DNA from: Byssovorax sp.
GTDB lineage: Bacteria > Myxococcota_A > Polyangia > Polyangiales > Polyangiaceae
Direction: 5' to 3'
NCBI GenBank assembly: GCA_025362495.1
Contig: JANYGI010000188.1
Location: forward strand, 1-32,999
Length of the DNA stretch: 32,999 nt
Positions 16,148 to 24,882 of the stretch are shown here, piece after piece. Every line of letters starts with the position of its first letter. The stretch's first letter is position 1. The notes beneath the pieces were generated by a model, which was given only the letters and a program-made list of their open reading frames with translations, had not been told where the DNA came from and did not search any database. Both the position numbers and the translations under genes were made by a program.

Positions 16148-16165
16148 GGCGTGCATTCGCACGCC
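16148..16165 (+). terminator. Hairpin in the 16080-16333 gap
   Basis: GGCGTGC and GCACGCC pair perfectly around an ATTC loop, about 70 bases after the preceding stop, followed by TTCAT. A weak T-tail makes it only a possible terminator. The remainder of the gap shows no gene. Confidence 0.3.
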
Positions 16166-16333
16166 TTCATCCTCGCGCCTTGGCGAGCTTGCGTCTCTTT
16201 GGCCGGCTCGGTCCGGTTTCGTTCGGCGCTCTGACCTCGGCGAGACTCGATATCGCGGTTTCGTGGCAGGGCCGAGCGCCCGGAGCCGCGATGGAGTCGA
16301 TACGGCTCGACGGGAGCGCGCCCCCGCGGTTTC

Positions 16334-19300
16334 ATGCGCGCCGTGGACCTCCCCTCCGTCGAAGAAAGGTTCGCCCGCGCCCCGGCCGCGCCGATCGTGG
16401 TCGATCCCCGCCTGCTTCGCCGGATCATCAAGCGCCACCGCGCCGTCCCTGGCATCGGGCTCGAGGTCCCGCACGCGCGCTGCTACGCGATCCGCCGCGA
16501 CGCGCTGCTCGGGATCGTCTCGGCGGCCGCGCTCGGTCGCGACGGGGCGAGCCTGCCCGACGAGGTCATCCTCCTCCCCCGCCCCACCGACGCCGAGCTC
16601 CGCTCCACGCCGGTCGAGGAGCTCTTGACCGACCTCTGGCGCGCGGCGTTTCACGCGGCGATTCACCTGGAAATCGAGCGTCGCAGCGCCGCGGGCGCGC
16701 TGACGCCGGCGCGGATCCGGGAGCGGATCCACCGCATCGGCGAGACCGAGTTCGACGAGGTGCGCCTGGTGCTCCGGCACGACGAGAGCCTGCTTCCGCC
16801 GTACGACGATCGCGAGACGTTCACCGAGTTCGCCGCGCTCTATCTCGAGCTCCAGAGCTTCGATCCCGCGCTGCTCGATCGGCTCTTTCCCACGCTCCGC
16901 GATCGCTCGCGGGTCGATCGCGCCATTGACGTGGATCCGGCGCCGCTGCTCGCGCGCACCCGGCCGCTCGGCGCGCCCGAGGCCCCGGCGCGCATCTCGT
17001 CGGTGCCGCCGTCGTCGCGGCGACGCGCGTCGATCGTCCACGAGCCCGCGCGCCCCCGCGCCCCGTCGCCCGAGGCGATGGCGCGCTATTTTGCCCGGGC
17101 CGACGTCGCGCGACGCAAGGGGAACGACGTCCGCGCGGCGCTGCTCGCGCTCTGCGCCCACGCGGTCGCTCCCGCTGGAAAAGAGGGCGACGCGCTCGCC
17201 GCCGCCCGCGCCGACATCGAGTCGCTCGCCCTCCGCCTCGATCACGCGCTGCGGCCCGAGCGCGTCGTCACCGAGGCCGAGCGCGCCGCGGTGCTCTCGA
17301 CCTGGACTCCGCTGCTCCTCGCGCTGGCCCGCGCCGGGTTTCGCCGCACGCTCCGACACACCGTATCTGCGCGGCTGCTCCTCGATCTCCAGAACGCGGC
17401 CGTCGCGCGCGAGCGCCCGCAGAGCGCCGTCGATCTCGTCGAGTTCGCCCTCTCCCTCGGCAAGAGGCCAATCGTGCGCCCCCTCCCCGCCGCCATCGAC
17501 GTGCGTATTGCGGGGTACCTGCACCACGCGCTCAAGAAGGTTCGCTTCGTGGCCCTCGACACGGCCTCTCGCCGCGTCCTCGCCGACTTGCTCCATCACA
17601 CGGTCGAGCGGGCCGAGGACAGCGTGCGTGTCGCCCTCCGGCCGCGGCTGATCGAGGCCCTCGACGCCGTCGGCCTCACGCCGAACGACGCCCCCGAGCG
17701 CCTCGCCCGCGCCAAGCTCGTCGACGAGCTCCTCGATCAGGCCGTGCACCATGGCTTCCTCGGGATTGGCCACCTCCGCGACGCCATCTCGCGCAACCAG
17801 CTCAAGCTGGAGAGCCTCTCCGGTCCAAAACAGCTGCTCTTCGGCGACTCGCTGCTCAAGGCCGATCGACGGCTCTCCATCTCGCTCGACGGGGTCTACC
17901 GGCGCGCCGAGATCTACTTGCGCACCCTCCAGCGCTTGAGCTCCGTCGCCTTCGGCACCGCGCCCGGGCGGTTCCTGACACTGTATCTCCTGCTCCCGGT
18001 CGGCGGCGCGTTCGTGATCCTCGAAGGGTTATCGCACCTCGTGAGCCTGATCCTCGGGCTGTTCGGGCTGCACCACCTCGTCCTTCTCAACAACGCCTCT
18101 CTCGCGATCGTCAGCGTGGCGCTCTTCGGGTTGATCCACAGCGCCGGGGCCCGCGCGGTCGTCCTGCGAGCCCTCTCGGGGATCCGTTGGGTGCTCGCGA
18201 GCGTCTTCGTCCGCTTCCCGCGCTTCGTCCTCCATCTCTCCCTCGTTCAGACCGTGATTCACAGCCGGCTCGCGCGCGTCGTGAGTCGATATCTGGTCAA
18301 GCCCGCGGTGATCACGGCGGTCTTCTGGCTCCTGGTCATCCGGCTCATCCCTCGTCCCGCCGGCTTCGGGGTCGCGGCGGCCCTCTTCGTCGCGCTGGAG
18401 ATCGGGTTGATCTCGCCTGCGGGAGTGCTGTTCGAAGAGATTGTCGTCGACTGGTTCGCCCGGCGACTCCGCGCGATCAGCCACAGTGTTCTCCCGGGGC
18501 TCTTCCGGCTCGTCGCCTCGACGTTCCGGTATCTGACCGATCTCGTGGAGCGGGCAGTCTACACCGTGGACGAGTGGCTCCGGTTTCGCCAGGGGCAGAG
18601 CGTCGTCGCGCTCGCGGCCAAGGCCGTCCTCGGGCTCGTCTGGTTCTTCATCGCCTATGTCATCCGGTTCTCCGTCAATCTGCTGATCGAGCCGCAGATC
18701 AACCCGATCAAGCACTTTCCCGTCGTCACCGTCTCGCACAAGATCGTCTTCTCCTTCGCTCGCACCATCCTCCCCGCGCTGCGATCGGTGCTGACTCCAC
18801 TCGTCGGCCCGAGCCTGGCTCACACCATCGCCAGCCCGCCCACTTTGTTCGTGATCCCGGGCGTGTTCGGGTTCCTGGTGTGGGAGCTCAAGGAGAACTG
18901 GAAGCTCTACCGCGAGAACCGCGCCACCCATCTTCAACCGGCGACGATTGGCCACCACGGCGAGACGATGAGCGCCCTGATGAAGCCCGGGTTCCACTCC
19001 GGCACGCTGCCCAAGCTCTACCAGAAGCTCCGGCGCTCGGCGCGGAGCAGCGATGGCAGCTTCGCCCGGCACGACGAGGCGCTCCACGAGGTCGAGGAGG
19101 CCGTGCGGCATTTCGGGGCGCGCGAATTCGCGGCGATCATCAACGGATCGAGCCGCTTTCGCGCCGGCTACGTGCGCGTCGACGGCGTCGAGCTCGGGTC
19201 CAACCGCATCACCCTCGTCGTGCGCTGTCGGGCCCACGACGAGGCCGCCGCGCCGGCGAAGGCCGCGTCGCTGCCGTGCCGCATCGCCTTCGAGGAGCAG

Positions 19301-19816
19301 TCGGGGCTGCTCCTCGCCAGCGTCCCCGAGGCGGGGTGGCTCGATGATCTGGAGGATGAAGATCGGGTGATCGTGGAGAACGCGCTGGTCGGCCTCTACC
19401 ACTTTGCCGGGGTCGACGTGGCGCGCGAGCAGCTCGAGGCCGCCCTCCGCGGAGGCGCGGAGTCGGCGCCGCCGTACGACATCGGCAGCGGCGGACTCGT
19501 GGTCTGGCCGGCCGAATCGGCCGCCGTGGCGCCCGGCGATCCGCCGCGCTCCGAGCGCGAGTACGGGACCGAGATCTGCTATGATTTCCGGGGGACGACG
19601 ACGCTGACCCCGATCGTCAAGGGGGAGCCGCCGGCCGCGCCCCCGCCCACCCTCGACGCCGCGGCGCTCTTCTATTCGAAGCAGCCAGTGGCCTGGACCG
19701 CGTGGGTGGCCGCCTGGAACGCGGCCTCCGCCGCGCAGGGCACGATACCGCGCCTGCTCGGCGGAGCCTCGATCCTACCCCGCAAGGCCGCGCGAGAGGC
19801 TCACAGCGCGGCGTAG
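16334..19816 (+). CDS. Very large multi-span membrane protein, unknown family
   Basis: 1160 residues in three parts. Residues 1-535 are soluble, Arg- and Leu-rich; near the start is FHAAIHLEIE with H107, H111 and E115, an HxxxHxxxE pattern, followed about 50 residues later by a conserved-looking EFAALYLEL. Residues about 540-855 hold some seven hydrophobic segments (for example LTLYLLLPVGGAFVILEGL and PTLFVIPGVFGFLVWEL). Residues 856-1160 are again soluble. I recognise no catalytic domain; a metal site at the His/Glu cluster is conceivable only. No Shine-Dalgarno precedes the ATG at 16334, and a GTG nine bases later is an alternative. Its last 16 bases overlap the convergent gene ending at 19801. 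Confidence 0.65.
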   Translation: MRAVDLPSVEERFARAPAAPIVVDPRLLRRIIKRHRAVPGIGLEVPHARCYAIRRDALLGIVSAAALGRDGASLPDEVILLPRPTDAELRSTPVEELLTDLWRAAFHAAIHLEIERRSAAGALTPARIRERIHRIGETEFDEVRLVLRHDESLLPPYDDRETFTEFAALYLELQSFDPALLDRLFPTLRDRSRVDRAIDVDPAPLLARTRPLGAPEAPARISSVPPSSRRRASIVHEPARPRAPSPEAMARYFARADVARRKGNDVRAALLALCAHAVAPAGKEGDALAAARADIESLALRLDHALRPERVVTEAERAAVLSTWTPLLLALARAGFRRTLRHTVSARLLLDLQNAAVARERPQSAVDLVEFALSLGKRPIVRPLPAAIDVRIAGYLHHALKKVRFVALDTASRRVLADLLHHTVERAEDSVRVALRPRLIEALDAVGLTPNDAPERLARAKLVDELLDQAVHHGFLGIGHLRDAISRNQLKLESLSGPKQLLFGDSLLKADRRLSISLDGVYRRAEIYLRTLQRLSSVAFGTAPGRFLTLYLLLPVGGAFVILEGLSHLVSLILGLFGLHHLVLLNNASLAIVSVALFGLIHSAGARAVVLRALSGIRWVLASVFVRFPRFVLHLSLVQTVIHSRLARVVSRYLVKPAVITAVFWLLVIRLIPRPAGFGVAAALFVALEIGLISPAGVLFEEIVVDWFARRLRAISHSVLPGLFRLVASTFRYLTDLVERAVYTVDEWLRFRQGQSVVALAAKAVLGLVWFFIAYVIRFSVNLLIEPQINPIKHFPVVTVSHKIVFSFARTILPALRSVLTPLVGPSLAHTIASPPTLFVIPGVFGFLVWELKENWKLYRENRATHLQPATIGHHGETMSALMKPGFHSGTLPKLYQKLRRSARSSDGSFARHDEALHEVEEAVRHFGAREFAAIINGSSRFRAGYVRVDGVELGSNRITLVVRCRAHDEAAAPAKAASLPCRIAFEEQSGLLLASVPEAGWLDDLEDEDRVIVENALVGLYHFAGVDVAREQLEAALRGGAESAPPYDIGSGGLVVWPAESAAVAPGDPPRSEREYGTEICYDFRGTTTLTPIVKGEPPAAPPPTLDAAALFYSKQPVAWTAWVAAWNAASAAQGTIPRLLGGASILPRKAAREAHSAA

Positions 19817-20394
19817 ATCGTCGAGAACGAGGCCGCCTCGCCGCGCAGGAGCAGGTTGAGGCGGGGGTTCGGCGACTTCAGCGTGTGGAGCCGCGCCTTG
19901 CGCACGTCGAGCATCGCGAACACCGCTCCTGGCACGGTGGTCCCGAGCGAGCTCGTCATCAGGTTCAGCACCACCGAGACGCGCTTCGAGGCGAGGGGCT
20001 CGCCCCGGAAGTACATCTTGATCAGGTGAGGCGTGCCGTCGATGTTGAGGCCGAGCTCCGGGTTGACGTTGATCTCGACGCCGCCGACGGCGTAGGTGCC
20101 GACCGGGGGCGCGAACCAGGTGATCCGGCCCGAGCTCAGGAACTTGCGATATCCCTCGATGATCGAGGGGTAAATGCGGCGACGGCGCTCGTCGGTCTGG
20201 GCGTGGAGGAAGGGATCGAGCACCTTGTCCGAGGCGCCCTTCTTGTGCATGTCGACGATGGCCTCGCGGACCTGCTTGTAGAAATCGGTGAACGCCTCGT
20301 CCTTGTTCTCCTTGAAATCGCGGACGCCGGTGAGCTTGGGCGCGCCGGCCTTGAGGACGAAGTCGACGAAATAGGTGAGGGAGATACGGTCCAT
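19801..20394 (-). CDS. Hypothetical cytoplasmic protein
   Basis: 197 residues. The ATG at 20394 has AGGAGG five bases upstream, which decides the start against a longer in-frame ORF beginning at 20508. The first half is helical and charged (DFKENKDEAFTDFYKQVREAIVDMHKKG); the second half reads as beta-rich (GTYAVGGVEINVNPELGLNIDGTPHLIKMYFRG), reminiscent of a small antiparallel sheet domain. No signal peptide or membrane segment. Family not recognised. Its 3' end overlaps the end of the large membrane protein gene by 16 bases. Confidence 0.6.
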   Translation of the reverse strand: MDRISLTYFVDFVLKAGAPKLTGVRDFKENKDEAFTDFYKQVREAIVDMHKKGASDKVLDPFLHAQTDERRRRIYPSIIEGYRKFLSSGRITWFAPPVGTYAVGGVEINVNPELGLNIDGTPHLIKMYFRGEPLASKRVSVVLNLMTSSLGTTVPGAVFAMLDVRKARLHTLKSPNPRLNLLLRGEAASFSTIYAAL

Positions 20395-20557
20395 GGAGCC
20401 TCCTGCGAACGGGGTGAGAGTCGTTGTCTTCAGTCCCGATAAGATAACACAGACAGGCACTCTCTGCGCTCGCCAAATACGGTTTGACGGACGGACAATG
20501 TCCGCCATCGGCCCCCTCGGGGATCGTGGATCGCGGGGCGCCGCGGCGCACCCCGAG

Positions 20558-20576
20558 GCGGACGATCTACGTCCGC
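20558..20576 (-). terminator. Hairpin downstream of the esterase gene
   Basis: GCGGACG and CGTCCGC pair perfectly around ATCTA, about 50 bases past the stop at 20627. No U-tract follows, so terminator function is uncertain. The rest of 20395-20626 shows no gene. Confidence 0.35.
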
Positions 20577-20626
20577 GCTCGGGCGATTGAGCTGGCCGAC
20601 GGGTGCGATCCGGGGATCGCCCGGGA

Positions 20627-21877
20627 TCAGGGGGCGACGTTCGAGGTCTGGCCGGCGAGGAGCTCTTTCACCCAGGAAGTCAGCGGTTTGTTGCCGACCT
20701 GGGTGGTGTAGAAGCCGGGCCCGATCAGGTAGGTGTGGGTGATGCTGTTGACGAAGTAGGTGCCCCAGTGGCCCGACGACGCGAGGTGGTTGTCGCGGAG
20801 GTCGTCGAGGCCGGCCTCGAACTGGGCGCCGGTGAGGGGCATCGGGGTCCCGCAGGTGTCGTGGCCGAAGCCGAAGAAGGTGGAGATCACCGCGTCGTGG
20901 GTGGAGGAGATGAGCCCCATCCGGCTGTCGGGCCAGCGCGACGAGAGGTAAGCGGCGTAGTTGACGATCCCTCCGCCGTCGGCCTCGGTGCAGCCGGAGC
21001 AGGTGGGCGGGAGCGTCTTGTCGATGTCCCAGAGCCCGCGCCACTGCTTCTGGAGGCAGGGTGCGAGGTAGGGATCGGCCATGGGAGGGCCAGAGTCGTC
21101 GAGGAGCACCACGGGCGTGGGGCAGAAGGCCGAAGCGACCCTGTCGTAGTTGAAGGCCGCGCCGAAGCCGCCCGCGCTGACCCCGGTGAGCATCACCTGG
21201 GAGGCCTGGTGGAAGGTGGGTATCAGGCGCTTCAGGTAGAGGTTGATGTTCTCGTAGCCGACGAAATCCTGGGCGCTCGGCCCGCCGGGGACCATCTGGT
21301 TCGAGACGCTGCCCACGTGGACGTCGCCCGTGCAATAAGGCACGTAGACGGCGTTCCAGTCGCCGACCGGGTTCTCCGGGGGGAGCGGGTCGAAGATGCC
21401 GAGCTTGCCGACGGTGCCGGCCCAGGCGCCAAAGGCCTTGTCGTCGAAGGCGCCGAGGCTGATGGCGCAGGTCGAGCCGTTGAAACAGGCGCCGCCGCCC
21501 TCGAGGTAGATATAGACCTTGTCCGAAGCCGGGTTGAGGCGGACGCCGAAGCCCGTCGCGGAGCCGTCACGGCACTTCGCCCCGGGGACGTCGATCCAGG
21601 TCCATTGCTCGGGCTGAGCGATGAGCTTGTCGCCGTCGTACGGGCCCGCGGGAGGGCAGACCGGGGCGCTGCCGCCCGCGCCGCCCACCCCGACCATCCC
21701 CGCGCCGGTGGTCGCCGCGGGGCCGCCCGTGACCGTCGAAGAGGCGTTGGCGCCGGTGAGCATTCCGCCGGAGCCGCCAGCCCCCGACGACGCTTGCCCG
21801 GGCGCGTCGGCGCCGCCGCAACCGCCGACCGCGACGAGCGTGAACGCGCCGAGCGAAAGACAGAGTGCGGCTTTCAT
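20627..21877 (-). CDS. Pectinacetylesterase/Notum-family lipoprotein
   Basis: 416 residues. The signal peptide ends in VGGC with the lipidated Cys at 20, then a Gly/Ser/Ala-rich linker to about 75. The alpha/beta-hydrolase domain carries family motifs: YLEGGGACFN (oxyanion region), GVSAGGFGA with nucleophile S234, and later D328 (THDAVIS) and H381 (THTYL), which fit the Ser-Asp-His triad by position. About ten cysteines probably form disulfides. Known: relatives remove acetyl groups from pectin in plants or palmitoleate from Wnt in animals; bacterial substrates are mostly unknown. Inferred: a surface or periplasmic carboxylesterase. A promoter-like TTGAGC-N17-TACTGT ends seven bases before the ATG. 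Confidence 0.82.
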   Translation of the reverse strand: MKAALCLSLGAFTLVAVGGCGGADAPGQASSGAGGSGGMLTGANASSTVTGGPAATTGAGMVGVGGAGGSAPVCPPAGPYDGDKLIAQPEQWTWIDVPGAKCRDGSATGFGVRLNPASDKVYIYLEGGGACFNGSTCAISLGAFDDKAFGAWAGTVGKLGIFDPLPPENPVGDWNAVYVPYCTGDVHVGSVSNQMVPGGPSAQDFVGYENINLYLKRLIPTFHQASQVMLTGVSAGGFGAAFNYDRVASAFCPTPVVLLDDSGPPMADPYLAPCLQKQWRGLWDIDKTLPPTCSGCTEADGGGIVNYAAYLSSRWPDSRMGLISSTHDAVISTFFGFGHDTCGTPMPLTGAQFEAGLDDLRDNHLASSGHWGTYFVNSITHTYLIGPGFYTTQVGNKPLTSWVKELLAGQTSNVAP

Positions 21878-21884
21878 GCGGCGC

Positions 21885-21913
21885 ACAGTACGGGAGAACG
21901 GGGCGACGCTCAA
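21885..21913 (-). promoter_or_regulatory. Putative promoter giving a leaderless esterase mRNA
   Basis: On the minus strand TTGAGC (21913-21908), a 17-base spacer and TACTGT (21890-21885) are followed by seven bases and the ATG. The spacing is canonical and no Shine-Dalgarno is present, so transcription could start at or next to the A of the ATG. Confidence 0.4.
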
Positions 21914-22156
21914 TCGGGCTCGGCGTTTCCGCGCTGGGCGGCGAGCGTGCGGCGGCGAGCGGCGGTGTCCTCGGTGCCATGGACTCGGGTGTTCGCCCCC
22001 GAACATCTGCGCAAGAGGCCGCGCAGGACGGCTCCCGGGCGGGAGGTCACGTGATCGGTGATGCCGAGTACCGGAGAGCGTCTCCAGCGTTCGAGTCCAG
22101 CAGATCGGGTGAGTGCGCGGCTCGGCGCGGAGCCGTGCGACCGGTGAAGCGCGCGC
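21914..22156. other. Intergenic region, small hairpins only
   Basis: Between the antiporter stop (22157) and the esterase promoter. It contains CTGCGC/GCGCAG (22017-22036) and GTTCG/CGAAC (22001-22014) inverted repeats, which could help end the antiporter transcript. No gene or RNA is recognised. Confidence 0.3.
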
Positions 22157-23599
22157 TCACGTGGGCTTCTCCTCGGCGGGCAAAGCCTCGGTGTGCGGGT
22201 GCGGGTGCGGGTGCGCGCGGGCGTGCGCGGCTTCGACCATCTCGTGCGCCGCTTCGAGCGTGGAGATCGACGGGCGGGGCGCGTGCGACGTCTCGCCGCT
22301 GCGATCGAGGGCGAGCTTGAAGAGCACCGGGCCGACCATCTCGTTGACGGCGACGGTGGCGATCGCCAGGGCGCGGAAGCCCGGGCCGAAGCTCGGGAAG
22401 GCGCGGGCGACGACGCTCGAGATGCCGAGGGCGAGGCCGGCCTGCGAGATGAGGCCCGACCACCCCCAGCGGCGCATGACGGGCGGATCGTCCGCGAGGC
22501 GCGAGGCGAGGCGCCCGATGCCCCAGGTCACGACCGCGCGCGATCCGCAGAGGATCAGCGCCACCGGCCACAGCGCCTGCAGGAGCGGGACGTCGAGATC
22601 CGCGCCCGCGGTGGCGAAGAAGACGACGTACACGACGCTCCCCATCTCGCCGATGGCCTTGAGGAAGCGCGGGCCTTGCTTCGAGAGGTTCTGCACGACG
22701 AAGCCGGCCACCATGAAGGTGAGCAGCGCGTCGAAGCGGAGGTAGCCGAGCATCTCGCTCAGGCCGAAGCCGAGGGCGAGGAAGACCAGGATGAGCTGCT
22801 TGCCCACCAGGCGAATGTACGCGGCGAGGACGAGGCCGAGCGTCGTGCCGAGGGCCACGCTGCCGAGCACCTCGTGGCCGAGCGTCTCCAGATCACGGAG
22901 CGAGAAGGTGGAGCTCGGCTCGATCAGCGGACGGGAGATCATCAGCGCGGCGGCCATGAGGACGACGACGACGAGGTCCGACGTCATCACGAAGGTGAGC
23001 GTGCTCGAGGCGACCGGGCCGGTGGCGCGCGTCTGCGCGAGGATGCCCAGCGTGGCCGAGGGGCTGCGGGTCATCGCCAGGACGCCCCAGAGGAGGCCGA
23101 CGCCGATCATGGCGCTGGTGCTGAGCGCGCCGAGGAAGGGGATCATCGGCTTGCAGGCGATGAAGACGCCCGTCATCACCACGGGCACGATCAGGCTCTG
23201 CAGGAGGGTCGCCCAGGCGAGGCTCCGGAAGCTCTTGCGGAGGCCGTCGATCTTGAGCTCGGCGCCGCCTTCCATCGCGATGAGGGCCAGGGCGAGGCCG
23301 TTCACCGTCGTCAGCTGCGAGACGGTGTGGTGGTTCATCAGCCGCAGCACGTACGGGCCGGCGACGATCCCCGCGAGGAGGTAGCCGGTGAGGTGCGGGA
23401 GGCCGATGATGTCGACGAGCTCGCTCGCGAGCGTGCCCGTGAGCAGGAGGAAGCCGACGGCGCCGATGGTGCCCGCCTGGCTCTCGAGCTCGGGCACGAG
23501 GCGCGTCGCGGCGAACAGGAGGCCGAAGAGCGCGAGGAGGACCAGGGCCTGGACGAGGCGCGTCGAGGCGGCCTTGGGGGCAGAGGGGCCGCCGCTCAC
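22157..23599 (-). CDS. Cation:proton antiporter, CPA2 family
   Basis: 480 residues with about 12 predicted membrane helices. ELVDIIGLPHLTGYLLAGIVAGP near 60-82 and GPVASSTLTFVMTSD (194-208) are typical of the CPA2 (KefB/GerN/NapA-like) fold, with D208 in the helix that normally carries ion-binding acid residues. No Trk-N/RCK domain is attached; the C-terminal cytoplasmic tail instead ends in a His-rich segment (HARAHPHPHPH), possibly metal- or pH-responsive. Known: Na+ or K+ exchange for protons. The GTG start at 23599 overlaps the stop of the upstream antiporter gene (GTGA). It is third and last in the mscS-like operon. Confidence 0.82.
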   Translation of the reverse strand: MSGGPSAPKAASTRLVQALVLLALFGLLFAATRLVPELESQAGTIGAVGFLLLTGTLASELVDIIGLPHLTGYLLAGIVAGPYVLRLMNHHTVSQLTTVNGLALALIAMEGGAELKIDGLRKSFRSLAWATLLQSLIVPVVMTGVFIACKPMIPFLGALSTSAMIGVGLLWGVLAMTRSPSATLGILAQTRATGPVASSTLTFVMTSDLVVVVLMAAALMISRPLIEPSSTFSLRDLETLGHEVLGSVALGTTLGLVLAAYIRLVGKQLILVFLALGFGLSEMLGYLRFDALLTFMVAGFVVQNLSKQGPRFLKAIGEMGSVVYVVFFATAGADLDVPLLQALWPVALILCGSRAVVTWGIGRLASRLADDPPVMRRWGWSGLISQAGLALGISSVVARAFPSFGPGFRALAIATVAVNEMVGPVLFKLALDRSGETSHAPRPSISTLEAAHEMVEAAHARAHPHPHPHTEALPAEEKPT

Positions 23600-24882
23600 G
23601 TGACCGCTCCTTCGTCATCGCTGACGGTGGGCAACGGCGTTGACGTCGAGGTCGTCGCGGGGACGATCGGAGACGCCGCGACCTCGGGCGGCGGATCGTC
23701 GCGGGTCTCGCCGGCGCGAGAGAGCGCGCTGCGGAGCGCCGCGGGGCCGACCAGCTCGCCGAAGAGGGTGATCGCCGCCGCGCACGCCAGGACGAGGCCG
23801 CCGACCGGCCCCGGGAAACGCAGCGCGAACGCCAGGCCGATGCTCATCGCCAGCGCGCCGGCCGACAGCAGGCCGAGGCCGAGGCGCGGGCCAGCGCGGC
23901 GCGCCGCCGGGGCCACGCCGAGGATGCCGAGGCCGATGACGCCCTTCGTCAGCGTGCGCGCGCCGATGGCGACGGCGACGAGGTACGGCAGGTACTTCGC
24001 GAGGCTGAAGTCGGTGAAGGCGCCCGCGAGGAGGAGCGCCGGCAGCATCACGGGGTGCTCGGTGGGCGAGAGGATCCGTCGCAGCTCGCGGCGGTGCGGC
24101 GAGAGCGCGGACAGCGTGACGCCCATGACGAAGAGCGCGCTGATCGACGAGAGGCCGAGGCGCTCGGTGGTGCCGACGGCGAGGAGCGACATGCCGAGGA
24201 GCACGCCCCACGTCTCGGCGAGGCGGAAGGTCTTGCCGAGCAGGAGCGCCGCCATCGCGCCGAGCAGCAGGCCGAGGCCGACGGTGATCCCGAGCCAGCC
24301 CAGCGTGTGGAGGTGAAACGCGACGGCCGGCGGTTGCAGCGCGAACAGCAGCGCGACCGCGAGGATCGGGATGAGATCGTCGCTCTCGGCGATCTCGTTC
24401 ACGAGGTCGGACACCGGGCCCTCGGCGTGGTGGCGTGAGGCCACCCAGCGCACCGCGTAGCGCGTCGTCTCGGCGCCGGCCGCGCCGATGCCGCCGGCCG
24501 CGAGGAGGCGATCCGTCGGCGCGAGCGGCGAGCGAAAGCGGAGGAAGAGCCACGCCGCCGCGAAGACGGCGGCGCCGCTCAGCAGCGAGACGAACAGGCC
24601 GCCGACGAGGCGCGTGGTCCGCACGCGGCGATCGCCCGTCATGCCGAACGTGACGCCGATGACGAACATCAACCAGCCGAGCGCGACGTGAGCGAAAGGC
24701 TCGAACGTGGTGAGCGTGGCGCGATCGAAGAGGCCGAGCAGGCTCGGCCCGAGGATGAAGCCGAGGACGACGTACTCGGCGCCGGACGGCAGGCCCATGC
24801 CGCGGATGGCGCGGCCGCCGACCAGCAAGCTCCCGATGTACGAGAGCAGCAAGAGCCCCATGAGCAGCCAGATGGCGTTCAA
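23596..24882 (-). CDS. Second CPA-type cation:proton antiporter
   Basis: 428 residues with about 12 hydrophobic segments. AEYVVLGFILGPSLLG (36-50) matches the first conserved CPA2 segment, and D168/D169 in AESDDLIPIL form the paired aspartates typical of electrogenic CPA2 exchangers. GAETTRYAVRW (137-146) precedes them. The C-terminus is a short acidic/Pro-Thr-rich tail. The TTG at 24882 is chosen because it overlaps the stop of the channel gene (TTGA) and has GGGAG eight bases upstream; an ATG at 24861 is the alternative. The protein differs clearly from the next antiporter, so the pair are paralogues at best, not a recent duplication. Confidence 0.78.
   Translation of the reverse strand: MNAIWLLMGLLLLSYIGSLLVGGRAIRGMGLPSGAEYVVLGFILGPSLLGLFDRATLTTFEPFAHVALGWLMFVIGVTFGMTGDRRVRTTRLVGGLFVSLLSGAAVFAAAWLFLRFRSPLAPTDRLLAAGGIGAAGAETTRYAVRWVASRHHAEGPVSDLVNEIAESDDLIPILAVALLFALQPPAVAFHLHTLGWLGITVGLGLLLGAMAALLLGKTFRLAETWGVLLGMSLLAVGTTERLGLSSISALFVMGVTLSALSPHRRELRRILSPTEHPVMLPALLLAGAFTDFSLAKYLPYLVAVAIGARTLTKGVIGLGILGVAPAARRAGPRLGLGLLSAGALAMSIGLAFALRFPGPVGGLVLACAAAITLFGELVGPAALRSALSRAGETRDDPPPEVAASPIVPATTSTSTPLPTVSDDEGAVT

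Noticed and set aside
22197-22225. GTGCGGGTGCGG repeat as an intergenic iteron
   Set aside because: It lies inside the antiporter gene and encodes the His/Pro tail.
22193-24316. 707-residue plus-strand ORF over the antiporter genes
   Set aside because: Antisense shadow of membrane proteins; highly charged, low-complexity translation without any motif.
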